NCBI GenBank assembly: GCA_938008665.1
Contig: CALLKA010000058.1
Location: 1-17,539, forward strand
Length of the DNA stretch: 17,539 nucleotides
Direction of reading: 5' to 3'
From: an uncultured Bacteroidota bacterium
GTDB lineage: Bacteria > Bacteroidota > Bacteroidia > Chitinophagales > Chitinophagaceae
This document shows positions 1 through 7,454 of this stretch, piece by piece. Position 1 is the stretch's first letter, and every line of letters begins with the position of its first letter. The notes below the pieces were generated by a model. The model did not search any database. It had not been told where the DNA came from and saw only the letters and a program-made list of their open reading frames with translations. A program made the position numbers and the translations under genes.

Positions 1-595
1 CGTTGACATTGTGGTCGGTAATTAAAATGCCAATGTCTTTTAATTTTAATCTAGCTACTACAGACTGTATATCTTCAACTGCGATAGGATCCACGCCAGC
101 AAAGGGTTCGTCTAATAAAATAAATTTAGGATCCACCGATAATGCGCGCGCAATTTCAGTACGACGACGTTCCCCACCGCTTAAACTATCTCCAAAATTA
201 TTTCGGACCTGGTGTAAATTAAATTCATCTAAAAGTGATTCTAATTTATGTTCTCTTTCGCCTTTTGTTAATTTGGTCATTTCTAAAACGGCCATAATAT
301 TATCAGCGACCGATAGTTTTCGAAACACACTTGCTTCCTGTGGTAAATAACCCAAGCCCATTTGTGCCCGCTTATACATGGGCAGTTTGGTAATATCTGC
401 GTCATTTAAAAATACACGGCCTTCATCTGGTGCAATTAATCCAACAACCATGTAAAAAGTAGTCGTTTTTCCGGCGCCATTTGGTCCCAATAGTCCTACA
501 ATTTCCCCTTGCTTTACCGAAATACTCACATTGTCCACTACTTTGCGGCCCTTATATTGTTTAATTAATTTGTCGGTATGTATAGCGAGTATCAC
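1..595 (-). CDS. lptB: LptB, LPS export ABC transporter ATP-binding subunit (3' end beyond window)
   Basis: This is the cytoplasmic ATPase of the LptB2FG complex, which extracts lipopolysaccharide from the inner membrane. About 198 codons are visible. I see Walker A GPNGAGKTT (residues 37-45), the Q-loop in the family-typical string GYLPQEASVF (Q86), the signature LSGGE (138-142), Walker B FILLDE (158-163) and the H-loop histidine in TDHN (about 195). The family is usually about 240 residues, so roughly 45 C-terminal residues lie off the left edge. The start is taken as GTG at 595 because an in-frame TAA lies a few codons upstream and no in-frame ATG exists near the N-terminus. Translation from GTG gives VILAIHTDKLIKQYKGRKVV, the expected first strand. 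A TAnnTTTG promoter element sits 14 nt upstream, so the leader is very short. The gene is divergent from metF. Assignment is firm; the start is moderately sure. Confidence 0.93.
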   Translation of the reverse strand, partial: MILAIHTDKLIKQYKGRKVVDNVSISVKQGEIVGLLGPNGAGKTTTFYMVVGLIAPDEGRVFLNDADITKLPMYKRAQMGLGYLPQEASVFRKLSVADNIMAVLEMTKLTKGEREHKLESLLDEFNLHQVRNNFGDSLSGGERRRTEIARALSVDPKFILLDEPFAGVDPIAVEDIQSVVARLKLKDIGILITDHNVN

Positions 596-609
596 AATGT
601 ATATTTATA

Positions 610-617
610 CAAAAATA
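610..617 (-). promoter_or_regulatory. Bacteroidota -7 promoter element of lptB
   Basis: TATTTTTG read on the minus strand matches the TAnnTTTG consensus of Bacteroidota housekeeping promoters. It lies 14 nt before the lptB GTG, predicting a leader of only a few nucleotides. Confidence 0.55.
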
Positions 618-659
618 AGGGGAAATATAGGATTTGACTCATTGGAAACTAATATTAAC

Positions 660-667
660 TATTTTTG
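660..667 (+). promoter_or_regulatory. Bacteroidota -7 promoter element of metF
   Basis: TATTTTTG matches TAnnTTTG and ends 6 nt before the metF ATG at 674, so transcription probably starts at or next to the start codon. A TTTG at 633-636 could be the -33 element, though the 23 nt spacing is at the long end. Confidence 0.6.
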
Positions 668-673
668 TACACT

Positions 674-1627
674 ATGCAGGTAATTGAACATTTAGCAAAA
701 GCAAAAGACACCCTAGTATCCTTTGAAGTATTACCCCCTTTAAAAGGAAAAACCATCGCTTACATTTATGAGCACTTAGATCCACTGATGGAGTTTAAGC
801 CTTCTTGGATTAATGTCACCTATCATCGTAGCGAAACTATTATTCGCACCAACGCAGCAGGTGTGGAGGAAAAAGTAGATGTACGTAAACGCCCCGGTAC
901 GGTAGGTATTTGTGCGGCAATTATGAATCATTATAATGTAGATGCAGTGCCGCATATTATTTGTGGTGGATTTTCAAAAAGAGAAACGGAAGATGCATTA
1001 ATTGATTTGCAATTTTTAGGTATTGATAATGTATTGGTTTTAAGAGGGGATGCTGAAAAAGGACAAAAAACTTTTGTGCCAGAGCACAATGGCAATAAGC
1101 AAGCCATTGAATTATTAAAGCAAGTCGTTGGATTAAATAATGGTATTTATTTGGATAAGGACATTATTAATGGCAGCAAGAGTAATTTTTGTATGGGTGT
1201 TTCGGGCTATCCTGAAAAACATTTTGAAGCGCCAAGCATGGAATTTGATTTACAAAAAGCCAAAGAAAAAGTAGATGCAGGTGCACAATATATCATGACA
1301 CAAATGTTTTTTGATAACAAAAAATATTTTGAATATGTGGACGCTTGCAGAAGTATTGGTATTAATGTGCCTATTATTCCAGGCTTAAAACCCATCACCA
1401 ATAAAAAGCAGTTGACTATTTTACCAAATATATTTTATGTAGATATACCTACTGATTTATCTACTGCAATGTTGGCTGCCACTACCGATGAGGCTTGTGA
1501 GCAAGTGGGAACAGAATGGTTGATACAGCAAAGTAAGGAGTTAAAAGCCGCTGGCGTACCGGTATTACATTACTATACTTTAGGGAAACCAAAAGTGGTT
1601 AAAGATGTAGTTGCTGCTGTATTTTAG
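674..1627 (+). CDS. metF: Methylenetetrahydrofolate reductase
   Basis: This FAD-dependent cytoplasmic enzyme reduces 5,10-methylene-THF to 5-methyl-THF, the methyl donor for methionine synthesis. The protein has 317 residues and is a single TIM-barrel domain, the normal bacterial MetF size. Visible family motifs are SFEVLPP (E18 corresponds to the catalytic glutamate of E. coli MetF), NVTYH (47-51), LRGD (123-126), GVSGYPEKH (175-183), QMFFD (210-214) and PGLKPI. I chose ATG at 674 rather than the in-frame TTG at 665. MQVIEHL begins just before the first barrel strand, and the TTG lies inside the TAnnTTTG promoter element. The gene stands alone: lptB diverges from it, and it converges on the thioredoxin-fold gene across a hairpin terminator. 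No methionine-pathway partner or SAM riboswitch is visible nearby. Confidence 0.96.
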   Translation: MQVIEHLAKAKDTLVSFEVLPPLKGKTIAYIYEHLDPLMEFKPSWINVTYHRSETIIRTNAAGVEEKVDVRKRPGTVGICAAIMNHYNVDAVPHIICGGFSKRETEDALIDLQFLGIDNVLVLRGDAEKGQKTFVPEHNGNKQAIELLKQVVGLNNGIYLDKDIINGSKSNFCMGVSGYPEKHFEAPSMEFDLQKAKEKVDAGAQYIMTQMFFDNKKYFEYVDACRSIGINVPIIPGLKPITNKKQLTILPNIFYVDIPTDLSTAMLAATTDEACEQVGTEWLIQQSKELKAAGVPVLHYYTLGKPKVVKDVVAAVF

Positions 1628-1653
1628 TAAAACAGTCTTATACAAATAATTCA

Positions 1654-1679
1654 AAGCGCCTTAACTAAGGCGCTTTTTT
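1654..1679 (+). terminator. Intrinsic terminator of metF, shared with the convergent gene
   Basis: AAGCGCCTTA (1654-1663), an AC centre, and TAAGGCGCTT (1666-1675) form a perfect inverted repeat of 10 bp per arm. It runs directly into a T-tract (1674-1679), giving a classic + strand terminator. The minus strand has only a short TTT run after the hairpin. The hairpin overlaps the last codons and stop of the minus-strand gene ending at 1665. Confidence 0.9.
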
Positions 1680-3164
1680 ATTGCCAGTATTGACTAAAAA
1701 ATCATTGAACTGTTCAATGCTTAAATTTTTGGCGATAATTTTTTTATTTGCATCGAGTAAATAAAAAGTGGGTGTTTTAAATACATCGTATAATTGACGA
1801 ATGGTGGTAGGTTTCCCTTGTTGAATTTCTTTATTTAAATCAGCCTCAGTTTGGTAAGCATGCATCCAGCCTTCTAATTTATTTTCTTTGATAAAATTTT
1901 TCCATGCAGTCAATTCTTTAAAATTGATATTGACAGAAAGCACTTTTACATTTAATTTACTCCAAATAGCTTTATAAAAAGAATCCACCCGTGGAATTTC
2001 CACTTTACAATGACTACAAGTAGGATCCCAAAATGCAACAAAAGTATAAGGAGAAGCGATATCGTATAAAGATATTTTTTTATCATCAATATCATTTATA
2101 ACCAATGGTGGCGCGGCCAGGCCAAGTTGATTGGCCATCATACTATAGGCGCGTTCAGTGATTGATTTTTTTGAAGCTTCATTCAATAAAACGGTATCCC
2201 CTTTGGCAAAAAAGTTTTGATAAATATGTAGGAATACTTTGTCCTGACCCATGAATTCAGGGGTGATATATTTATTCGTAAATTTAAAAAGTAAAAATGG
2301 ATAAATTTCATTACCCGTTTTTGCAACGGTTAACATGTATTGCACTTCCTCAATAATTGAGTCCGGATCACGAGAAACATAATTCTTGAAATACTCATCT
2401 AGCTTAGCTTCAAAAAAGGGTGTTCGTACCAAGCGGTTATCATTGAACACTACATTATCCCAAAAGTGATTTTTTACATAATAAAAAGGGTAAGTGGAAT
2501 CCGCTTTGCCATTCACTATTGGAATTGCCGGCGCATCAGGGCGTTGCATTACATTTAAAAAATAAGCAGTCATTGAATTAGGCTGCCCTTTCATAATTGC
2601 TAGGCGCTTTTCGTTCATCTCCTTTTTCTTATCATTATATTTATTTGTAAGCGCTATTGAGTCAGTAGCATTGTTGGCTGATTTATATGCTTTTTCAATA
2701 TCACCCAGCTGCGCACCAATATCATTCATCGATTTCGAATAATTTTTAAAAATGGTATTATCATTCGAGCCAATAATGGAAACATCACTTAAGTTATTGG
2801 TGTCTGCAATAATTTTAAATTTTTGATTTTCATCCACCAAAAAATCAAATAAGATGGCATATTTGGGAGATACCACAAAATAGATCCCTGGTGTTAATTT
2901 TTTACTAGATGCAAAAACACCCTCACTTTTGTCATTTAAAATTGCAGAATCGGCGAGTACGCGTGAGTTACCATAATTGGTGCCAATATATATTTTGGTA
3001 TTTTGGTATGGTTTTAGGCTAATCTGTATACGGTGCCCTAGTGAATTTACTGTTGGCTTATTAGCAACACTGCTCGTATTGCTTTTTGTAGTTGGCTTTT
3101 TGGTTTGTGCAAAGCAAAAGCTTGGTAAAAACACAAATAAGAAGATCGCTTTTTTAATGCTCAT
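1665..3164 (-). CDS. Exported thioredoxin-fold (TlpA/redoxin-like) protein with DUF4369/DUF5106-type N-terminal region
   Basis: This 499-residue protein probably acts in the periplasm as a thiol-disulfide reductase or cytochrome/protein-maturation factor. Its substrate is unknown. Residues 1-19 form a signal peptide (KK, hydrophobic run, FCFA before Q20). The cysteine at 17 does not fit a lipobox. Residues about 45-135 are beta-rich and resemble the DUF4369 module common in Bacteroidota TlpA homologues. Residues about 140-345 are helical, charged and DUF5106-like. The C-terminal domain (about 350-490) carries WDPTCSHC with the redox pair C383/C386 and the cis-proline motif KTPTFYLL (P465). 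The start ATG directly precedes the signal peptide. The final residues KKAP and the TAG stop are encoded inside the metF terminator hairpin. The gene is divergent from rlmD. The fold is certain; the function is general only. Confidence 0.88.
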   Translation of the reverse strand: MSIKKAIFLFVFLPSFCFAQTKKPTTKSNTSSVANKPTVNSLGHRIQISLKPYQNTKIYIGTNYGNSRVLADSAILNDKSEGVFASSKKLTPGIYFVVSPKYAILFDFLVDENQKFKIIADTNNLSDVSIIGSNDNTIFKNYSKSMNDIGAQLGDIEKAYKSANNATDSIALTNKYNDKKKEMNEKRLAIMKGQPNSMTAYFLNVMQRPDAPAIPIVNGKADSTYPFYYVKNHFWDNVVFNDNRLVRTPFFEAKLDEYFKNYVSRDPDSIIEEVQYMLTVAKTGNEIYPFLLFKFTNKYITPEFMGQDKVFLHIYQNFFAKGDTVLLNEASKKSITERAYSMMANQLGLAAPPLVINDIDDKKISLYDIASPYTFVAFWDPTCSHCKVEIPRVDSFYKAIWSKLNVKVLSVNINFKELTAWKNFIKENKLEGWMHAYQTEADLNKEIQQGKPTTIRQLYDVFKTPTFYLLDANKKIIAKNLSIEQFNDFLVNTGNKKAP

Positions 3165-3270
3165 TTTATTAAAGTGAGGTTATTTAAATATTGCTGTAAA
3201 AATAAGCGTTTATCAATAAAACAAATCACAATTAAAATTCGGTTTTACCCATATTTTAATCCATCGGTAT

Positions 3271-3278
3271 TACCTTTG
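3271..3278 (+). promoter_or_regulatory. Bacteroidota -7 promoter element of rlmD
   Basis: TACCTTTG matches TAnnTTTG exactly and ends 5 nt before the GTG start codon at 3284, predicting an essentially leaderless mRNA. No clear -33 TTG is seen at the usual distance. Confidence 0.6.
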
Positions 3279-3283
3279 CTATC

Positions 3284-4714
3284 GTGAGAAAAAAGAAAGA
3301 AGCCCCTTTATTAGAAAATGTCCTTATTGAAGATTATGCAGCTGAAGGAAAATCACTGGCAAGAGTGAATGGTAAGGTGATTTTTGTGGAAGGCGCAGTA
3401 CCGGGGGATGTGGTAGATGTGCAACTCCAAAAAAACAAAGCTGATTGGGGAGAGGGGTTTGTTAAAAAATTTCATACCTATTCACCTATTCGTGTAAAAC
3501 CTTTTTGTACGCACTTTGGTGTATGCGGTGGTTGTCAATGGCAGATGCTACCCTATGAACAGCAGTTGGTTTACAAACACAAACAAGTATTTGATAATTT
3601 AACGCGCATTGCTAAAATACCTTTACCAGTTATCCCACCCATATTAGGAGCCAAGGAAACCCAAGGGTATCGTAATAAAGTAGAATATACATTTGCGACT
3701 GAAAAATTTATACCCTTTGAGGAGTTCAAAGCAATGAAGGCTGCAGGTTTAGAACCTACTAAATCTATTGGCGCAGGTGGTTTTCATGCAAGAGGTTTTT
3801 TTGAAAAAGTGGTGGAGATAGATACCTGTTACTTACAATCTGAACCTACTAATGAAATTAGAAAAACAGCAGTTCAGTTTGCTATTGAAAATGAAATGCC
3901 TTTTTATAATATTAAACAACACCAAGGTTGGCTTCGTAATATGTTTATTCGCAATACCACCAAAGGGGAGTGGATGGTGAATATTATATTAGGATATGAT
4001 GGAGGCGAAAAAAGAGAAGCATTACTTAATTTGTTCTTGAAAAAATTTCCTCAAATCACTACACTTTTATATACCATCAACGAAAAGCGAAATGATAGTA
4101 TGCAGGATTTGGTACCACAAGTATATTTTGGCACGGGTTATATTACAGAAGCTTTAGAAAACTTTGATTTTAAAATTAGTCCTAAATCTTTTTTTCAAAC
4201 CAATTCAAAACAAGCCGAAAGCTTATACCAAGTAACGCGTAGCTTTGCTGAATTGACTGGTAAGGAAGTGGTGTATGATTTATATTGTGGCACAGGTAGT
4301 ATTGGTATTTTTTGTAGCAAAGAAGCTAAAAAAATAATTGGAGTTGAAGTAGTAGCGGACGCCATAGAAGATGCGAAGGAAAATGCAAGAATTAACAATT
4401 TAGCACATACTGCTTTTTTTGCAGGGGATGTCATAAATATATGCGATGATGCATTTTTTGAGACCCATGGTAAACCAGATGTCATTATTACGGATCCGCC
4501 GCGCGCAGGGATGCATGATAAATTAGTCAAAAAGTTATTAGAGATACAGGCACCATTAATCGTATATGTAAGTTGTAATCCTGCAACTCAGGCACGTGAC
4601 TTATCTTTATTAGGTGAAAAGTATACGGTAACAAAAATACAGCCGGTGGATATGTTTCCGCATACTTTACATATTGAAAACGTAGTGCAATTAAAACGTA
4701 CCGATTTATTATAA
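3284..4714 (+). CDS. rlmD: 23S rRNA (uracil-5-)-methyltransferase, RlmD/RumA family
   Basis: This SAM-dependent enzyme makes m5U in 23S rRNA (U1939 in E. coli RlmD). The protein has 476 residues. An N-terminal TRAM domain (about 8-65) is followed by an iron-sulfur cluster motif with C75, C81 and C84 (CTHFGVCGGCQW) and a probable fourth ligand C182. The SAM motif DLYCGTGSIG spans 332-341, SFFQTN is at 302-307, DPPRAG at 404-409, and the catalytic nucleophile C431 lies in SCNPATQARD. The C-terminal HIENVVQL motif holds the conserved base glutamate. Length and the 4Fe-4S motif fit RlmD better than TrmA, but Bacteroidota members of this family can have RlmC/RlmD-type specificity, so the target position is inferred. 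The start is GTG, fixed by the promoter element 5 nt upstream. The next gene starts 12 nt after the stop, so it probably heads the rhomboid operon. Confidence 0.93.
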   Translation: MRKKKEAPLLENVLIEDYAAEGKSLARVNGKVIFVEGAVPGDVVDVQLQKNKADWGEGFVKKFHTYSPIRVKPFCTHFGVCGGCQWQMLPYEQQLVYKHKQVFDNLTRIAKIPLPVIPPILGAKETQGYRNKVEYTFATEKFIPFEEFKAMKAAGLEPTKSIGAGGFHARGFFEKVVEIDTCYLQSEPTNEIRKTAVQFAIENEMPFYNIKQHQGWLRNMFIRNTTKGEWMVNIILGYDGGEKREALLNLFLKKFPQITTLLYTINEKRNDSMQDLVPQVYFGTGYITEALENFDFKISPKSFFQTNSKQAESLYQVTRSFAELTGKEVVYDLYCGTGSIGIFCSKEAKKIIGVEVVADAIEDAKENARINNLAHTAFFAGDVINICDDAFFETHGKPDVIITDPPRAGMHDKLVKKLLEIQAPLIVYVSCNPATQARDLSLLGEKYTVTKIQPVDMFPHTLHIENVVQLKRTDLL

Positions 4715-4726
4715 AATATATTACGA

Positions 4727-5557
4727 ATGAATCAATTTAGGCCCACCCGATTTGAAGTATTACCTACCATCATTAAAAATTTACTAATTATTAATGGGTT
4801 AGTTTTTTTAGCTCAAAATACATTTGGCGGACCCATGAGTAGCTTCTCCATCGAAAATTATTTTGCATTGCACGCCTGGCAAAGTGAACTGTATCAACCA
4901 TGGCAGCTAATTACACATATGTTTTTGCACGGCGACTTTTGGCATATTTTAGGAAACATGTTTGCCCTTTGGATGTTTGGTTCTATTCTTGAAAATGTAT
5001 GGGGACCCAAACGCTTTTTATTATTTTATTTTTTATGTGGTGTGGGTGCAGCAGTGATACATTTGCTTATTTTATCCTATGAGTTTATTCCCTTAAGCAA
5101 TGAGTATCAAACCTTGCTCACCTTAAGTAAATCTAATTCGCCAGGATTTGCAGATGCGGTATTAAAGTATGCGCAAGCACACCGCATTCCATTGACACGT
5201 ATATTAAGTGACAATAAAGTGAGTTTGTCTACACCAGGCCTCGCACCTGAATTAATGGATTTAATTACAACGTATTATAATAAAACAATTAATACCGCTA
5301 CTTTAGGAGCAAGTGGCGCTGTGTTTGGGATATTGATTGCATTTGTATATTTATTTCCTAATACCCTTATTTATATTTATTTCCTATTTCCCATTAAAGC
5401 AAAATGGTTGGGTATTTTATATTTTGCTTTTGAATTATATAAAGCGTTGGAAAATTCAGCGGGTGATAATGTTGCAAGGTGGGCCCATGTGGGTGGCGCT
5501 ATTGTAGGTTTTGTGTTGGTGTATTTATGGAAGAAAAAAGGGAACTCCTATTTGTAA
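4727..5557 (+). CDS. Rhomboid-family intramembrane serine protease (apparently active)
   Basis: This inner-membrane protease cleaves transmembrane segments of other proteins; its substrates are unknown. The protein has 276 residues with about six hydrophobic segments. Conserved features are the L1/TM2 signature HMFLHGDFWHILGNM (64-78), GPKRFLLFYFLCG (93-105), the nucleophile motif GASGAVFG (S196) and the second catalytic residue H254 in HVGGAIVG. Both members of the Ser-His dyad are therefore present. A non-hydrophobic insertion of about 70 residues (about 118-188) separates TM3 from the serine-bearing TM4, which is unlike compact GlpG-type rhomboids. The gene follows rlmD by 12 nt and is followed after 22 nt by a second rhomboid, indicating one operon. 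There is no Shine-Dalgarno-like sequence; the ATG start fits the first hydrophobic segment. Confidence 0.93.
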   Translation: MNQFRPTRFEVLPTIIKNLLIINGLVFLAQNTFGGPMSSFSIENYFALHAWQSELYQPWQLITHMFLHGDFWHILGNMFALWMFGSILENVWGPKRFLLFYFLCGVGAAVIHLLILSYEFIPLSNEYQTLLTLSKSNSPGFADAVLKYAQAHRIPLTRILSDNKVSLSTPGLAPELMDLITTYYNKTINTATLGASGAVFGILIAFVYLFPNTLIYIYFLFPIKAKWLGILYFAFELYKALENSAGDNVARWAHVGGAIVGFVLVYLWKKKGNSYL

Positions 5558-5579
5558 TCGTTGATTAAACAAGCAGTAT

Positions 5580-6302
5580 ATGCAACAAGGTCCAAATCAA
5601 AAACCGCTATTAGGTGCTGACAATAATGCATTAGTCGCTTTGTTGGCGATCAATTTGGTCGCCTATGTTATGTTGGGATTTTTTAAAGTGATCTATTTTT
5701 TAGATGGCACCCCTATTGAATTATTTTATAAAAATATATTCCATTTATTTACAGTGCCCACCAGCGGTGATCAATGGCTTACACAAATTTGGAGCTTATT
5801 TACTTTTAATTGGATACATGACGGATTTTGGGAATTATTTACCAATATGATTTGGTTAACTGTATTTGGATATGTGTTACAAATGAATCAATCCAATAGG
5901 CATTTGTTTCCTATTTATTTTTACGCCGGCTTAATGGGTGGCCTTTCCTACGTAATGTTGTCCTTGGGTGTTGGCGCAAATTTTATTTCCTCTCCATTAA
6001 TGGGTGCCAGCATGAGTGTAAGTGCGTTAGGCATTGCCGCCACATTAATAGCCCCTCGATTTAAACTTATCGCCAATATTGGCAATGGCGTTCCTGTATG
6101 GATACTAAGTATTATTTATTTCGCATTACAGATTGCAACGCTAACAAATTACCAATTTGCGAATTCGCTTGTTGCAGTAACATCGGTTTTAACGGGCGTT
6201 GTTTATGTGTTGTTATTAAAAAATGGGGTTGATTTAGGCAAATGGATGCATAATTTATTACATTGGTTAAATAAAAGTGCAGCACCAAAAACCAATGGCT
6301 AA
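5580..6302 (+). CDS. Rhomboid-like membrane protein, probable pseudoprotease
   Basis: This 240-residue membrane protein has the rhomboid arrangement. A TM segment at about 18-40 is followed by WIHDGFWELFTNMIWL (78-93), which corresponds to the L1/TM2 signature with H80 and N89 kept. The TM4 motif is GASM (142-145) in place of GASG. S144 is retained, but the last hydrophobic segments (about 172-212) contain no histidine where active rhomboids carry H.GG; the upstream neighbour has H254 there. Loss of the dyad histidine and of the oxyanion-side glycine suggests an inactive, iRhom/derlin-like partner, though this comes from motif reading and not from an alignment. It starts 22 nt after the active rhomboid gene. 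Its last 8 nt overlap the start of the EEP gene, so translation of the three is likely coupled. Confidence 0.85.
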   Translation: MQQGPNQKPLLGADNNALVALLAINLVAYVMLGFFKVIYFLDGTPIELFYKNIFHLFTVPTSGDQWLTQIWSLFTFNWIHDGFWELFTNMIWLTVFGYVLQMNQSNRHLFPIYFYAGLMGGLSYVMLSLGVGANFISSPLMGASMSVSALGIAATLIAPRFKLIANIGNGVPVWILSIIYFALQIATLTNYQFANSLVAVTSVLTGVVYVLLLKNGVDLGKWMHNLLHWLNKSAAPKTNG

Positions 6303-7407
6303 AAAATCACGCATAAGACGCATCGGTAAAAAAATATTTTTAATAGTACAGTTACTGCTGACTTTTTTATTCCTATATCCATTATTTATAAAACCGCTTT
6401 CATTGATTTGGATTAATGGATTTTTAGGATTACTCGCGCCTTATATTGTTATTGCACAACTACTTTTATTTATTTTTTGGTTGTTGGCAAAACCATCACT
6501 ATCACTCATTCCCTTATTTACCTTAGCCATCGGCTGGGAAACCCTATTTTCCTTGGTGGCATGGCATCCGGGTATGAATATGGCACAAAAAAAGAAAGAT
6601 AATATATGTCGCGTGATTAGCTGGAATGTCAAAGGGTTTAATGGCAATCAGGCAACAAGCACCTTAAAATTACGCACACAGGATATTGCGTATTCCATTC
6701 AAAAATGGAATCCTGATATTATATGTATGCAGGAGTACAACACCAATGATCGGCCCAATGACATTGCGAATCACGCTACTTACTTCAATAAGAATTATCC
6801 GTATAATTACTTTTCAAAGGATATTCAGATTGCCGAAAAATCTTATTTCTTAGGTTGTATTATTTTTTCAAAGTATCCCATCATAAAAGCACAACGGATT
6901 GCCTATACCAATCAGGAATCCCTAATTTATGTTGATTTATTAAGGGGAGATGATACCATTCGGGTTTTTACAACGCACCTGGCATCTTATCGATTTAAAC
7001 AGAATGATTTTATCGCCTTAGAAAAAACGGCTGAGGCGAATAGTATTGATATTAATGGTAAAAAAGGGGTGCTTCGAAAAATGCGTACTGCTTTTGTTGA
7101 ACGTGCAGTGCAAGCGCAAATAGTAAAAAAATATTTAGATGAAAGTCCTTATCCGAGTATCATCACAGGCGACTTTAATGATGTACCGAGTTCCTATACC
7201 TACAAAACAATTAGGGGTGATTGGTCCGATTCTTTTTTAGAAAAGGGATTTGGTATTGGTGCTTCCTACATGGGTATTTCACCTACCCTTCGCATTGATT
7301 ATATCTTATCTAATGCTTCTTGGAAAACAAAAGGCTGGGAATCATTGGATGAAAACTTAAGTGATCATCATATGATCATGGCCGACCTGCAATTGATTAA
7401 GAATTAA
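6295..7407 (+). CDS. Membrane-anchored endonuclease/exonuclease/phosphatase (EEP) family protein
   Basis: This 370-residue protein has an N-terminal membrane part of about three hydrophobic segments (about 12-32, 36-64 and 70-90) and a C-terminal EEP catalytic domain (about 104-368). Catalytic motifs are present: SWNV with N111, metal ligand E147 in CMQEY, H228 in TTHLAS, D293 and N295 in GDFNDVPSS, D335 in RIDYIL, and D357/H358 in SDHH. The chemistry is Mg-dependent phosphodiester or phosphomonoester hydrolysis. The substrate could be nucleic acid, an inositol-type phosphate or a phospholipid headgroup, and cannot be told from sequence. I chose ATG 6295 over GTG 6277 because it starts MAKKSRIRR, a positive-inside anchor. 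The start overlaps the preceding stop by 8 nt. The linkage to two rhomboid genes suggests a shared membrane role. Confidence 0.88.
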   Translation: MAKKSRIRRIGKKIFLIVQLLLTFLFLYPLFIKPLSLIWINGFLGLLAPYIVIAQLLLFIFWLLAKPSLSLIPLFTLAIGWETLFSLVAWHPGMNMAQKKKDNICRVISWNVKGFNGNQATSTLKLRTQDIAYSIQKWNPDIICMQEYNTNDRPNDIANHATYFNKNYPYNYFSKDIQIAEKSYFLGCIIFSKYPIIKAQRIAYTNQESLIYVDLLRGDDTIRVFTTHLASYRFKQNDFIALEKTAEANSIDINGKKGVLRKMRTAFVERAVQAQIVKKYLDESPYPSIITGDFNDVPSSYTYKTIRGDWSDSFLEKGFGIGASYMGISPTLRIDYILSNASWKTKGWESLDENLSDHHMIMADLQLIKN

Positions 7408-7432
7408 CCTTAATTATTTATTGAAAATAAAA

Positions 7433-7440
7433 TATCTTTG
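7433..7440 (+). promoter_or_regulatory. Bacteroidota -7 promoter element of cysS
   Basis: TATCTTTG matches TAnnTTTG and ends 14 nt before the cysS ATG, giving a leader of about 5-10 nt. cysS may therefore be transcribed separately from the rhomboid/EEP operon. Confidence 0.55.
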
Positions 7441-7454
7441 AGGCAATACTAATT

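Noticed and set aside
3..350. Open + strand frame of 115 codons antisense to lptB
   Set aside because: It is a shadow of lptB; the minus strand carries all ABC ATPase motifs. The same holds for the other long frames overlapping metF, rlmD, cysS, SDR, lpxD and lysS in other frames.
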